A stretch of DNA of 18,431 nt from Hellea sp. (GCA_020628635.1 JAHDEU010000010.1:1-18431), one strand, 5' to 3'; counted from the stretch's first letter, positions 1 to 7,577 are shown. Notes: generated from the sequence alone by a model not told the origin. Program-made: numbers and translations.

Positions 1-593
1 GCCTTGGCAACGGTCTTCACGGCGGCGCGGGCGGCCTTGACCGGGGCGGAGGCAGACCGTTCCGCCTTTTTCTCTTCCTTGGTCTTCTTACCAGTGCGGT
101 CCTGCTTCTCGCCCTTGGCGCGGTACACGGTCGCGTCATCAAGGATCGTCAGCGCGCCTTTGGCGGCGTCAAAGGCAGCTTGCGCGCCCTTGGTTGCGCC
201 AGCGGCGTGGATCTTGACGGGCTTGTCGAGCTTGCCGGCACCGATCACGCGGATGCCGTCCTTGGCGCGGCGGATGACGCCGGCGTCAACGAGGCCCTGG
301 GCCGTGTATTCGGTCTTGCTGTCGATCTTGCCGGACGCCAGCGCGCGGTTGAGCGTGGCGATGGTGACTTCCTGATAGCGCTTGGGGTTGGGCACGTTGA
401 AGCCGCGCTTGGGCAGGCGCATGTGGATCGGCATCTGGCCGCCCTCGAAGCCATTGATGGCCACACCGGAACGGGACTTCTGACCTTTGACACCACGGCC
501 ACCGGTCTTGCCCTTGCCGGAACCGATACCGCGACCGATCCGCTTGCGCTGCTTGGTGGCGCCGGGATTGTCTGAGAGTTCATTGAGACGCAT
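1..593 (-). CDS. rplO: 50S ribosomal protein L15 (3' end beyond window)
   Basis: L15 is a late-assembling large-subunit protein that contacts several 23S rRNA domains. The start ATG gives MRLNELSDNPGATK and is preceded by an AAAGGT ribosome binding site 6 nt upstream. The conserved glycine/basic N-terminal region (GRGIGSGKGKTGGRGVKGQKSRSG, about residues 20-43, shown here as one motif split: GRGIGSGKGK then TGGRGVKGQKSRSG) and the MPIHMRLPKRGF segment (54-64) are intact. The family core ends near residue 148. The frame stays open to codon 197 at the window edge with a Lys/Ala/Glu-rich tail, so this protein is at least 50 residues longer than the roughly 145-residue norm. It lies 54 nt downstream of rpmD. 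The real stop codon is not in the window. Confidence 0.96.
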   Translation of the reverse strand, partial: MRLNELSDNPGATKQRKRIGRGIGSGKGKTGGRGVKGQKSRSGVAINGFEGGQMPIHMRLPKRGFNVPNPKRYQEVTIATLNRALASGKIDSKTEYTAQGLVDAGVIRRAKDGIRVIGAGKLDKPVKIHAAGATKGAQAAFDAAKGALTILDDATVYRAKGEKQDRTGKKTKEEKKAERSASAPVKAARAAVKTVAK

Positions 594-647
594 TGTATTA
601 CCTTTCGAGCGAGGTTTCCGAGCCTACCAATCAGGCAGGCATGCGGA

Positions 648-836
648 CTACTCTTCGACGATCTCCACCATGTGGGAGACTTTTCTGATCATGCCGCGCA
701 CGGACGGCGTGTCCTCGAGCTCGCGCACGCGGCCCATCTTGTTCAGGCCGAGACCGATGAGGGTCGCGCGCTGATCCGGCTTGCGGCGGATCGGCGAGCC
801 CGTCTGGCGGACCTTGAGGGTTTTCTTGGCAGCCAT
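648..836 (-). CDS. rpmD: 50S ribosomal protein L30
   Basis: L30 is a small large-subunit protein bound to 23S rRNA. The 62-residue product has the whole family pattern: KVRQTGSPIRR near the N-terminus, LIGLGLNKMGR in the middle, and EDTPSVRGMIRKVSHMVEIVE at the C-terminus. Its length is normal for bacterial L30, about 60 residues. The ATG begins 3 nt after the rpsE stop, so translation is probably coupled to S5. The gap after it, before rplO, is 54 nt and therefore wider than most in this operon. Nothing looks broken. Confidence 0.97.
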   Translation of the reverse strand: MAAKKTLKVRQTGSPIRRKPDQRATLIGLGLNKMGRVRELEDTPSVRGMIRKVSHMVEIVEE

Positions 837-839
837 TGT

Positions 840-1418
840 CTAGGCCTCCAGCTCGATCGCTTCGGGTGCGGACGCACCGTCCTCGCGGCGGCCGACGATG
901 TCGGCGACCTTCTTGCCGCGCTTGGCCGCGACGGTCCGCGGGCTCTCCATGCGCTTCAGGCCGTCAAAGGTGGCGCGAACCATGTTGTAGGGGTTGGATG
1001 TGCCAATGGATTTGGCCACGACGTCCTGAATGCCGAGGCATTCCAGCACGGCGCGCATGGGGCCGCCCGCGATCACGCCGGTCCCGGGAGGGGCCGCACG
1101 CATCATGATCTTGCCCGCACCGTGGCGGCCGCGCACGTCATGGTGCAGCGTCCGGCCTTCGCGCAGTGGCACGCGGATCATCGTCTTCTTGGCTTCCTCG
1201 GTCGCCTTGCGGATGGCTTCCGGCACTTCGCGCGCCTTGCCTTTGCCAAAACCGACCTGGCCCTTTTCGTCGCCCACGATCACGAGAGCGGCGAAGGACA
1301 TGTTGCGGCCGCCTTTGACGGTTTTCGCAACGCGGTTGATGTGCACGAGACGGTCCGTGAAGCCGTCATTCTCTTCTTCGCGGCGGCCGCCGCGGCGGTT
1401 GTCGTTTCTACCTGCCAT
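840..1418 (-). CDS. rpsE: 30S ribosomal protein S5
   Basis: S5 sits on the back of the small subunit near the decoding region, where it affects fidelity and mRNA entry. The 192-residue product has the N-terminal double-stranded RNA-binding-like domain (KTVKGGRNMSFAALVIVGD, residues about 33-51) and the C-terminal domain with GTGVIAGGPMRAVLECLGI. It is about 25 residues longer than E. coli S5. The extra length is a charged, Arg/Glu-rich N-terminus (about residues 1-18) and an Ala/Glu-rich C-terminus, as is common in alphaproteobacteria. It follows rplR by 12 nt. Confidence 0.97.
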   Translation of the reverse strand: MAGRNDNRRGGRREEENDGFTDRLVHINRVAKTVKGGRNMSFAALVIVGDEKGQVGFGKGKAREVPEAIRKATEEAKKTMIRVPLREGRTLHHDVRGRHGAGKIMMRAAPPGTGVIAGGPMRAVLECLGIQDVVAKSIGTSNPYNMVRATFDGLKRMESPRTVAAKRGKKVADIVGRREDGASAPEAIELEA

Positions 1419-1430
1419 GGTCGTTCGTCC

Positions 1431-1784
1431 TTAGAATTTCAGTCCGGCTTCGCGCGCGGCATCCGCCAGCGCCTTGACCCGGCCGTGATAGAGATAGGCG
1501 CCGCGGTCGAACACGACCTCGGTGACGCCCGCTTTGGTGGCGCGTTCCGCGACCAGCTTGCCGATGCGCGTCGCCGCTTCGACATTGCCGCCCTTGGCGG
1601 ATTTGTCTTCCAGCGTCGAGGCGGACGCGACGGTCACGCCCTTCACATCGTCGATCACCTGCGCGGAGATGTTCTTGTCCGAGCGGTGGACCGACAGACG
1701 CAGACGTCCGCCGGCGTGTTTCTTGAGGCGACGGCGGACGCGCTGCGCGCGGCGCTTCATCGCTGCGTGGGCTGTTTGTGCCAT
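1431..1784 (-). CDS. rplR: 50S ribosomal protein L18
   Basis: L18 binds 5S rRNA together with L5 and helps form the central protuberance. The 117-residue product has the basic N-terminal arm (MKRRAQRVRRRLKK, about 9-22), then RLRLSVHRSDKNISAQVIDD, and the C-terminal FDRGAYLYHGRVKALADAAREAGL motif that is diagnostic for the family (FDRGAYLYHG at about residues 92-101). Length is normal. Its ATG shares one base with the rplF stop codon (TAATG arrangement), which points to translational coupling with L6. Confidence 0.97.
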   Translation of the reverse strand: MAQTAHAAMKRRAQRVRRRLKKHAGGRLRLSVHRSDKNISAQVIDDVKGVTVASASTLEDKSAKGGNVEAATRIGKLVAERATKAGVTEVVFDRGAYLYHGRVKALADAAREAGLKF

Positions 1785-2320
1785 TACTTCTTCTTACCCT
1801 CTTTCTGACGGACATACTCACCGACATAGCGCACGCCCTTGCCCTTGTAGGGCTCCGGCTTGCGGAAGGAGCGGATCACGGCTGCGACCTGTCCGACCTG
1901 TTGCTTGTCGATGCCCGACACGACGACCTGCGTCGGCTTGGGTGCTTCGATGGTGATGCCGGCGGGCGGCGCGTAGTTGACGTCGTGCGAATAGCCGAGC
2001 TGCATGGAGAGCTCGGAGCCCTTCATCTGCGCGCGGTAACCCACGCCGCGGAGCTCGAGCTCCTTCTTGAAGCCGACCGTGACGCCCTCGATCATGTTGG
2101 CGACCATGGTGCGGGACATGCCGCGCATGGCCGACGCCTTGCTCTCGTCTTCCGTTGCCGGGACGATGGACATCTCATTGTCCGCGAACTCGCCGCGAAC
2201 GGCTTCGGGCAGGGTGAAGGACAGCTCGCCCTTGGGACCCTTGACGGACACTTGCTGGCCATTCTGCGTCAGCGTGACGCCGGATGGAACCGTAATGGGC
2301 TTTTTGCCGATACGTGACAT
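1784..2320 (-). CDS. rplF: 50S ribosomal protein L6
   Basis: L6 consists of two similar alpha/beta domains and lies near the sarcin-ricin loop and the factor-binding site. The 178-residue product begins MSRIGKKPITVPSGV and carries the LRGVGYRAQMKG stretch (90-101) joining the domains. The C-terminal signature PEPYKGKGVRY is at residues 155-165. Length matches the family. It starts 12 nt after rpsH and its stop overlaps the rplR start by one base. Confidence 0.98.
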   Translation of the reverse strand: MSRIGKKPITVPSGVTLTQNGQQVSVKGPKGELSFTLPEAVRGEFADNEMSIVPATEDESKASAMRGMSRTMVANMIEGVTVGFKKELELRGVGYRAQMKGSELSMQLGYSHDVNYAPPAGITIEAPKPTQVVVSGIDKQQVGQVAAVIRSFRKPEPYKGKGVRYVGEYVRQKEGKKK

Positions 2321-2332
2321 GATCAGCCCTCC

Positions 2333-2731
2333 TTACGAGACTTGGCAGAGGACTTCGCCGCCGACATTGTTTTCGCGGGCAGCGGTGTCGCTCATGACGC
2401 CCTTGGGCGTGGACAGGATGGAGATGCCGAGGCCGTTGCGGACCTGCGGCAGCGTTTTGACCGAGGAATAGACGCGGCGGCCGGGCTTGGAGATGCGCTT
2501 GATCTCGCGGATCACGGCTTCGCCTTCGAAATACTTCAGCTCGACTTCGAAGATGCGGAAGCCCTTGTCGTCCTTGGACTCGGAATAGCCACGGATGAAG
2601 CCTTCATCGGCGAGCACGTCGAGGACGCGGCCGCGCAGGTTGGACGCAGGCGTGGTGACAGACGAGCGGCCACGCATGATGGCGTTGCGGATGCGCGTGA
2701 GCATATCGCCGAGGGGATCGGAAAAAGACAT
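2333..2731 (-). CDS. rpsH: 30S ribosomal protein S8
   Basis: S8 binds helix 21 of 16S rRNA early in small-subunit assembly, and in E. coli it also represses the spc operon by binding its mRNA. The 132-residue product shows DPLGDMLTRIRNA at residues 5-17 and the family C-terminus STPKGVMSDTAARENNVGGE followed by VLCQVS. No residue deletions are evident. It lies 12 nt after rpsN. The E. coli regulatory target between rplX and rplE cannot exist in the same form here, because those two genes overlap. Confidence 0.98.
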   Translation of the reverse strand: MSFSDPLGDMLTRIRNAIMRGRSSVTTPASNLRGRVLDVLADEGFIRGYSESKDDKGFRIFEVELKYFEGEAVIREIKRISKPGRRVYSSVKTLPQVRNGLGISILSTPKGVMSDTAARENNVGGEVLCQVS

Positions 2732-2743
2732 GGTGTGCCCTCC

Positions 2744-3049
2744 CTACCAGCTGGACTTGGTGAGACCGGGGATCAGACCCTGGCTGCCGAGTTCGCGAAG
2801 CGCGATCCGGCTCATTTTCATTTTGCGGTAGTAACCGCGCGGACGACCCGTGACCTGGCAACGGTTGCGGATGCGCGTCTCGGCAGAGTTGCGCGGCAGG
2901 GCGGCCAGCTTGAGTTGCGCGGCAAAGCGCTCCTCGACGGGCAGGTCCTTGTTGCGCGCGATGTCCTTCAGCAGGGCACGTTTGCCCGCATATTTGGCGA
3001 CAAGGCGCTGGCGCTTCATGTTGCGTTCGACTGAACTGACTTTAGCCAT
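2744..3049 (-). CDS. rpsN: 30S ribosomal protein S14, zinc-free type
   Basis: S14 is a small-subunit head protein near the A and P sites. At 101 residues with a single cysteine (Cys64 in RNRCQVTGRPRGYYRKMKMS) it is the long, zinc-independent form, with no CXXC pairs. The C-terminal LGLIPG-type ending reads GSQGLIPGLTKSSW. An AGGAGA ribosome binding site lies just upstream of the ATG. It is separated from rplE by 73 nt, the widest gap inside the operon, and is followed by rpsH after 12 nt. Confidence 0.97.
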   Translation of the reverse strand: MAKVSSVERNMKRQRLVAKYAGKRALLKDIARNKDLPVEERFAAQLKLAALPRNSAETRIRNRCQVTGRPRGYYRKMKMSRIALRELGSQGLIPGLTKSSW

Positions 3050-3122
3050 TCAATGTTTCTCCTGTGTGCGGGAGGCTTGCTCCCACTTAACTCGCTGCGT
3101 TCGCTCTACTTCCGGCCCACAA
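3050..3122 (-). other. 73-nt rplE-rpsN spacer with small hairpin
   Basis: This is the widest intercistronic gap in the ribosomal operon. On the transcript it contains a short hairpin with arms GGGAG/CTCCC (plus-strand 3070-3074 and 3080-3084, 5-nt loop). The stem can be extended by three pairs past a 2-nt bulge. The rpsN ribosome binding site AGGAGA follows it closely, so the structure is placed to influence S14 initiation. No U-run follows, so it does not look like a terminator. Function is not established. Confidence 0.4.
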
Positions 3123-3677
3123 TCACTTGCGGAAAGGGAAGCCGAGCGCGGCCAGCAATGCTTTTGCTTCTTCGTCGGTTTTGGCGCTGGTCTGCACCAC
3201 GATGTCCATGCCGCGTTGGCCATCGGACTTGTCGTAGCTGATCTCCGGAAACACCAGCAGATCGTTCAGGCCCATCGCATAGTTGCCATTGCCGTCGAAG
3301 CTCTTGCCGTTGAGGCCGCGGAAGTCGCGGACGCGCGGCAGGGCGACGTTGGTCAGGCGGTCGAGGAATTCCCACATGCGATCACGGCGCAGCGTGACTT
3401 TCGCGCCGATCACCATGCCGTCGCGCAGCTTGAAGCCGGCGATGGATTTCTTCGACACGGTCGGGACAGGCTTCTGACCGGCGATGAGGGACATTTCCTC
3501 GATCGCGGCTTCGACCTTCTTCTTGTCGGCCACACCTTCGCCCAGACCCATGTTCAGGACCACTTTCGTGACCTGCGGGATCTGCATGTCGTTGGTGTAT
3601 TTGAACTGCTCTTTCAGGGCAGCACGGATCTCGTCGCGGTAAACGCCGAGAAGACGGGGTTCATACGGCTTAGACAT
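3123..3677 (-). CDS. rplE: 50S ribosomal protein L5
   Basis: L5 binds 5S rRNA and contacts the P-site tRNA from the central protuberance. I chose the ATG giving MSKPYEPRLLGVYRDEIR (184 residues). The open frame continues 49 codons further upstream, but that stretch lies over rplX in another frame and has no L5 homology. Hallmarks are NMGLGEGVADKK (42-53), the conserved segment around QKPVPTVSKKSIAGFKLR (68-85), and the C-terminal ALLAALGFPFRK. The start overlaps the rplX stop by 8 nt (ATGTCTAA), which implies coupled translation. Confidence 0.97.
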   Translation of the reverse strand: MSKPYEPRLLGVYRDEIRAALKEQFKYTNDMQIPQVTKVVLNMGLGEGVADKKKVEAAIEEMSLIAGQKPVPTVSKKSIAGFKLRDGMVIGAKVTLRRDRMWEFLDRLTNVALPRVRDFRGLNGKSFDGNGNYAMGLNDLLVFPEISYDKSDGQRGMDIVVQTSAKTDEEAKALLAALGFPFRK

Positions 3678-3990
3678 CGATGACTTCTCCCGACTTGCGA
3701 GCGACACGAACCTTCTGACCGTCCTTGAGCGTCTTGAAACCGACGCGGGTGGGGACATTGTCCTTGGGGTCGATATGGGCGACGTTGGAGACGTGGATCG
3801 GCGCTTCGAACTGCTTGATGCCACCTTCCGGGTCGGCCTGGCTCGGGCGCACGTGACGCTTCACGATGCGCACGCCTTCGACGACGACGCGGTTTTCCTT
3901 TGGAAAGACTTTCAGGACATTGCCCTTCTTGCCTTTGTCGCCTCCGGCGATGACGACCACATAGTCGCCCTTCTTGATCTTGGCGGCCAT
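3670..3990 (-). CDS. rplX: 50S ribosomal protein L24
   Basis: L24 is an assembly initiator of the large subunit, later located near the peptide exit tunnel. The 106-residue product begins with a clear KOW motif (KKGDYVVVIAGGDKGKKGNV, residues 6-25). The conserved VKRHVRPSQ and DPEGGIKQFEAPIHVSNV segments follow. Length is normal. It starts 2 nt after rplN and its 3' end overlaps rplE by 8 nt. Confidence 0.98.
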   Translation of the reverse strand: MAAKIKKGDYVVVIAGGDKGKKGNVLKVFPKENRVVVEGVRIVKRHVRPSQADPEGGIKQFEAPIHVSNVAHIDPKDNVPTRVGFKTLKDGQKVRVARKSGEVIDV

Positions 3991-3992
3991 GA

Positions 3993-4361
3993 CTAGAGGA
4001 CCTCCGGTGCCAGGCTGACGATCTTCATGTGGTTCTTGGCGCGCAGTTCGCGGGGAACGGGGCCAAAGATCCGCGTGCCGATCGGCTCGCCATTGTTGTT
4101 GATGATGACGGCGGCATTGCCGTCGAAGCGGATGACGGAACCGTCACGGCGCTGGATGTCCTTGCGGACGCGCACGACGACGGCCTTGCGGACATCGCCC
4201 TTCTTCACCTTGCCGCGCGGGATCGCTTCCTTGACGGACACGACGATGGTGTCGCCGACATGGGCGTAGCGGCGCTTGGAACCGCCCAGCACCTTGATGC
4301 ACTGCACGCGGCGGGCGCCGGAGTTATCCGCGACCTCCAGATTGGATTGCATCTGAATCAT
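3993..4361 (-). CDS. rplN: 50S ribosomal protein L14
   Basis: L14 is a highly conserved beta-barrel protein that forms an inter-subunit bridge with 16S rRNA. The product is exactly 122 residues, as in most bacteria. It contains MIQMQSNLEVADNSGARRVQ (1-20), the VVVRVRKDIQRRDGSVIRFD core, and the NGEPIGTRIFGPVPRELR signature near the C-terminus. A strong TAGGAGA ribosome binding site lies about 6 nt before the ATG, inside the 34-nt gap after rpsQ. Confidence 0.98.
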   Translation of the reverse strand: MIQMQSNLEVADNSGARRVQCIKVLGGSKRRYAHVGDTIVVSVKEAIPRGKVKKGDVRKAVVVRVRKDIQRRDGSVIRFDGNAAVIINNNGEPIGTRIFGPVPRELRAKNHMKIVSLAPEVL

Positions 4362-4395
4362 TGTTGTCTCCTAGCTTGGCAGTTTCGCAGCGCTC

Positions 4396-4629
4396 CTATT
4401 TGGAGGCGACGACTTCCCAGGTCTTGGTTTTCGATTTGGGCGGGCATTCCACGATACGGACCGTGTCGCCGACCTTGTGTGCATTCGCTTCGTCGTGCGC
4501 GCTGTAGCGCTTGGAACGGCGGATGGTCTTTTTCAGCAGCGGGTGCAGGAACTGGCGCTCGACCTTGACGATGATGGTCTTGTCGCCCTTGTCCGACACG
4601 ACCGTGCCGCGGAGAATACGCTTAGGCAT
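4396..4629 (-). CDS. rpsQ: 30S ribosomal protein S17
   Basis: S17 is an early-binding OB-fold protein of the small-subunit body. The 77-residue product has GDKTIIVKVERQFLHPLLKK in the first half and the family signature VGDTVRIVECPPKSKTKTW near the C-terminus. Length is close to E. coli S17. The start is 3 nt after the rpmC stop. A 34-nt gap with a fresh ribosome binding site separates it from rplN. Confidence 0.97.
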   Translation of the reverse strand: MPKRILRGTVVSDKGDKTIIVKVERQFLHPLLKKTIRRSKRYSAHDEANAHKVGDTVRIVECPPKSKTKTWEVVASK

Positions 4630-4632
4630 GCT

Positions 4633-4857
4633 CTAGCCCTCTACCTTGGCAGCGGCTTTGCGCTGGTTCTGCAGTGTCTTGACCCGTGCCACGGCGCGGC
4701 GCACCTGGCGGACGCGCGCTGTAGACTGAAGCTGGCCCGTCGCATCCTGAAAACGCAGGTTGAACTGCTCTTTCTTCAGCGCGACGAGCTTCTCGCTCAG
4801 CTGGTCGTCGGAGAGCTGGCGCAGCTCTTCGACCTGGAGTGTCTTGTCAGCGGCCAT
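4633..4857 (-). CDS. rpmC: 50S ribosomal protein L29
   Basis: L29 is a two-helix hairpin protein beside the exit tunnel next to L23. The 74-residue product has the typical pattern LRQLSDDQLSEKLVALKKEQ, then FNLRFQDATGQLQSTARVRQ and VRRAVARVKTLQNQR. A few extra residues at both ends make it slightly longer than the E. coli protein (63). It starts one base after the rplP stop and is followed by rpsQ after 3 nt. Confidence 0.97.
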   Translation of the reverse strand: MAADKTLQVEELRQLSDDQLSEKLVALKKEQFNLRFQDATGQLQSTARVRQVRRAVARVKTLQNQRKAAAKVEG

Positions 4858-4858
4858 C

Positions 4859-5278
4859 TTAACCTGCCTCGCCCGGACGGGTGACGACTTTGCACTTCAC
4901 GGGAAGCTTGGCCGCGCCGAGGCGCAGGGCTTCGCGAGCGACTTCGTCGGACACGCCGTCGATTTCAAACATGATCCGGCCGGGGCGCACCTTGGCAGCC
5001 CAGAATTCGACAGAACCCTTACCTTTACCCATCCGCACTTCGGTCGGCTTCTTCGTCACGGGCACATCTGGGAAGATGCGGATCCAGACGCGGCCGGCGC
5101 GTTTCATGTGACGCGTGATCGCACGACGTGTCGCCTCGATCTGGCGCGCGGTGACCCGCTCGGGCTCCATGGCTTTCAGACCGTAGGAACCGAAGGTCAG
5201 CTGCGTGCCGCCTTTGGCCGTTCCCTTGATCCGGCCCTTGTGAGCCTTGCGGAATTTCGTTCTCTTTGGCTGACGCAT
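4859..5278 (-). CDS. rplP: 50S ribosomal protein L16
   Basis: L16 helps shape the A-site region and tRNA accommodation. The 139-residue product begins MRQPKRTKFRKAHKGR, contains GTQLTFGSYGLKAMEPERVT, and has the glycine/lysine loop EVRMGKGKGSVEFWAAKVRP that holds the arginine hydroxylated in E. coli L16. The C-terminal AAKLPVKCKVVTR is also present. Length is normal. It follows rpsC by 9 nt and is one base away from rpmC. Confidence 0.98.
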   Translation of the reverse strand: MRQPKRTKFRKAHKGRIKGTAKGGTQLTFGSYGLKAMEPERVTARQIEATRRAITRHMKRAGRVWIRIFPDVPVTKKPTEVRMGKGKGSVEFWAAKVRPGRIMFEIDGVSDEVAREALRLGAAKLPVKCKVVTRPGEAG

Positions 5279-5287
5279 CTCGCCCTC

Positions 5288-6058
5288 CTAGTTCGCGCGT
5301 GCGGGACGACGCCCGCCACGGTCATTGGGTCGGCCACCGCGGTCGCCACCGGGACGACCGCCACGGTCGTTGCCGCGCGAACGCGTGTCGCCGGACTCGT
5401 TCATGCGGCGCTCATGGGCATAGGGGTCGTGATCCATGATCTCGCCCTTGTTGATCCACACCTTGATGCCGATGATGCCCATCGTCGTCATGGCGCGGGC
5501 CGTGCCGTAATCGATGTCGGCGCGCAGCGTGTGCAGCGGCACGGCACCTTCCTGATACTGTTCGACGCGCGCGATTTCAGCACCGCCGAGACGACCGCCG
5601 AGGCGGATCTTGCAGCCCTTGGCACCCATGCGCATCGCGCTTTGCAGCGAACGCTTCATGGCGCGGCGGAAGGAGACGCGGCGCTCGAGCTGCTGGGCGA
5701 TTCCTTCAGCGACGAGGTTGGCATCGACTTCCGGCTTGCGGACCTCGACGAGGTTGATGAACACTTCGCCGTCGACCATGGCCGCGACGCGCTTGCGCAG
5801 GGCTTCGATGTCCGCGCCCTTCTTGCCGATCACCACACCCGGACGCGCCGTGTAGATGGTGATGCGGCAGGTCTTGTGCGGGCGCTCGATGACGATGCGC
5901 GAAACGCTAGCGTTCTTCAGCTCACCGAGCAGGAAGGCGCGGATCGCCAGATCCTGGTGCAGCAGGTCGCCATATTCGTTGGTGTTCGCGTACCAGCGCG
6001 ACGACCAGGTCCGGTTGATACCGAGACGCAGGCCGATTGGGTTGATCTTCTGACCCAT
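5288..6058 (-). CDS. rpsC: 30S ribosomal protein S3 with RGG-like tail
   Basis: S3 lies at the mRNA entry tunnel and has mRNA helicase function together with S4 and S5. The 256-residue product begins MGQKINPIGLRLGI, carries the KH-domain loop VVIGKKGADI (75-84), and has the C-terminal S3 domain with GCKIRLGGRLGGAEIAR (149-165) and IGIKVWINKGE (197-207). After about residue 222 comes a low-complexity tail with three DRGGR units and other Arg/Gly, unlike the E. coli C-terminus. Its last base is shared with the rplV stop region (1-nt overlap). Confidence 0.97.
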   Translation of the reverse strand: MGQKINPIGLRLGINRTWSSRWYANTNEYGDLLHQDLAIRAFLLGELKNASVSRIVIERPHKTCRITIYTARPGVVIGKKGADIEALRKRVAAMVDGEVFINLVEVRKPEVDANLVAEGIAQQLERRVSFRRAMKRSLQSAMRMGAKGCKIRLGGRLGGAEIARVEQYQEGAVPLHTLRADIDYGTARAMTTMGIIGIKVWINKGEIMDHDPYAHERRMNESGDTRSRGNDRGGRPGGDRGGRPNDRGGRRPARAN

Positions 6059-6441
6059 TACGCAGCCTCCTCTTGAACTTCCTTCACGACGATCGTCAGC
6101 TCGGAGAACGGCTTGAGGATCCGCGCGCCGCGGCCACGGGCACGGGCCCGGAAACGCTTCATCACGAAGTTCTTGCCGACATAGGCTTCGGACACGATCA
6201 GGTTGTCGATGTCGAGATTGTGGTTGTTTTCCGCATTCGCGATGGCGCTTTCGAGCACCTTCTTCACTTCGCCCGAGATACGCTTGTGCGAGAACTCGAG
6301 GTCGGCCAGCGCAGCGTCCACCTTCTTGCCACGGATCAGCTGAGCCACGAGGTTCAGCTTCTGCGGCGAGATGCGGATCATGCGCAGCTTGGCGCGCGCT
6401 TCATTGTCGGCGAGCCGACGCGGTTGTTTTTGCTTGCCCAT
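6058..6441 (-). CDS. rplV: 50S ribosomal protein L22
   Basis: L22 lines the peptide exit tunnel through a long beta-hairpin. The 127-residue product has the core segment MIRISPQKLNLVAQLIRGKK, then ANAENNHNLDIDNLIVSEAY. The tunnel hairpin and its return strand read MKRFRARARGRGARILKPFS and ELTIVV. It is slightly longer than E. coli L22 (110) because of a basic N-terminus. It overlaps the rpsC start by one base and follows rpsS by 6 nt. Confidence 0.97.
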   Translation of the reverse strand: MGKQKQPRRLADNEARAKLRMIRISPQKLNLVAQLIRGKKVDAALADLEFSHKRISGEVKKVLESAIANAENNHNLDIDNLIVSEAYVGKNFVMKRFRARARGRGARILKPFSELTIVVKEVQEEAA

Positions 6442-6447
6442 CGGTGT

Positions 6448-6726
6448 CTATCTCCGCTTGGCTTTTTTATCGGCCGCGTGGCCGTAATAGGTGCGCGTCG
6501 GCGCGAATTCGCCGAGCTTGTGACCGACCATGTCCTCATCGATGAGAACAGGAACGAATTTGCGGCCATTGTGGACCTGGAAGGTCAGGCCGACGAATTG
6601 CGGCATGATGGTCGAACGGCGCGACCAGGTCTTGATCGGCTTGCGGCGGCCTTCCTCGTGGGAGGCGGCGGCCTTCTTCAGCAGATACCCGTCAACGAAC
6701 GGGCCTTTCCATACGGAGCGTGGCAT
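6448..6726 (-). CDS. rpsS: 30S ribosomal protein S19
   Basis: S19 forms a complex with S13 in the small-subunit head. I chose the ATG giving MPRSVWKGPFVDGYLLKK (92 residues, the family length). The open frame extends 36 codons upstream, but that part overlaps the end of rplB and is not S19-like. Diagnostic segments are TWSRRSTIMPQFVGLTFQVH (33-52) and GHKLGEFAPTRTYYGHAADK (68-87). It starts 14 nt after rplB. Confidence 0.97.
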   Translation of the reverse strand: MPRSVWKGPFVDGYLLKKAAASHEEGRRKPIKTWSRRSTIMPQFVGLTFQVHNGRKFVPVLIDEDMVGHKLGEFAPTRTYYGHAADKKAKRR

Positions 6727-6740
6727 AGTCCGGGCCCTCT

Positions 6741-7577
6741 CTAACGCTTCTTCTTCGCGTGACGCGAACGGATGATGTATTTGTCGGTCGCCTTGTTGGA
6801 GCGCGTGCGCGCACCCTTGGTGGGCTTGCCCCAAGGCGTCACGGGGTGACGACCACCGGAGGTCCGACCCTCACCACCACCGTGGGGGTGATCGACCGGG
6901 TTCATGGCCACGCCGCGAACCTGCGGGCGCTTGCCGAGCCAGCGCTTGCGGCCGGCCTTGCCGAGGTTGATGTTCATGTGATCCGGGTTGGACACGGCAC
7001 CGACAGTGGCGACGCAGTTCTGGTGGATCATGCGCATCTCGCCCGACTTCAGACGGACCTGAGCGTAACCTTCCGAGCGACCCACGAGCTGGGCGTAGGT
7101 GCCGGCGGAGCGTGCGATCTGGCCGCCCTTGCCCGGCTTCATCTCGATATTGTGAATGATCGTGCCGACCGGCATGGCGCGCAGCGGCATGGTGTTGCCG
7201 GGCTTCACGTCCGCACGGTCCGCGGACAGCACGGTGTCACCCACAGCCAGGCGCTGAGGCGCGAGGATGTAGGACTTTTCGCCGTCCTTGTACTGGATCA
7301 GCGCGATGAACGCCGTGCGGTTCGGATCATATTCGAGGCGCAGCACGGTCGCCTCCATGCCCTTCTTCGTGCGCTTGAAGTCGATCTTGCGGTAGAGGCG
7401 CTTATGGCCACCACCCTGGCGGCGCATGGTGATGCGGCCGGTATTGTTGCGGCCACCGGTCTTGGTCAGGCCCTCGGTCAGCGCCTTTTCAGGGCGACCC
7501 TTGTGCAGCTCGGAGCGGTCGACCTGGACGAGGTGACGGCGCGAGGGGCTGGTGGGATTGTAAGTCTTCAATGCCAT
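6741..7577 (-). CDS. rplB: 50S ribosomal protein L2
   Basis: L2 is required for subunit association and for peptidyltransferase-centre assembly. The 278-residue product has the N-terminal KTGGRNNTGRITMRRQGGGH (39-58) and the OB/SH3-like core. The C-terminal signature VDHPHGGGEGRTSGGRHPVT is at 228-247, where His230 corresponds to the functionally important His229 of E. coli. Length is standard. It starts 3 nt after rplW and precedes rpsS by 14 nt. Confidence 0.98.
   Translation of the reverse strand: MALKTYNPTSPSRRHLVQVDRSELHKGRPEKALTEGLTKTGGRNNTGRITMRRQGGGHKRLYRKIDFKRTKKGMEATVLRLEYDPNRTAFIALIQYKDGEKSYILAPQRLAVGDTVLSADRADVKPGNTMPLRAMPVGTIIHNIEMKPGKGGQIARSAGTYAQLVGRSEGYAQVRLKSGEMRMIHQNCVATVGAVSNPDHMNINLGKAGRKRWLGKRPQVRGVAMNPVDHPHGGGEGRTSGGRHPVTPWGKPTKGARTRSNKATDKYIIRSRHAKKKR

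Noticed and set aside
4760..6076. 438-codon plus-strand frame over L16 and S3
   Set aside because: Antisense shadow of well-conserved ribosomal protein genes. No motif of its own.
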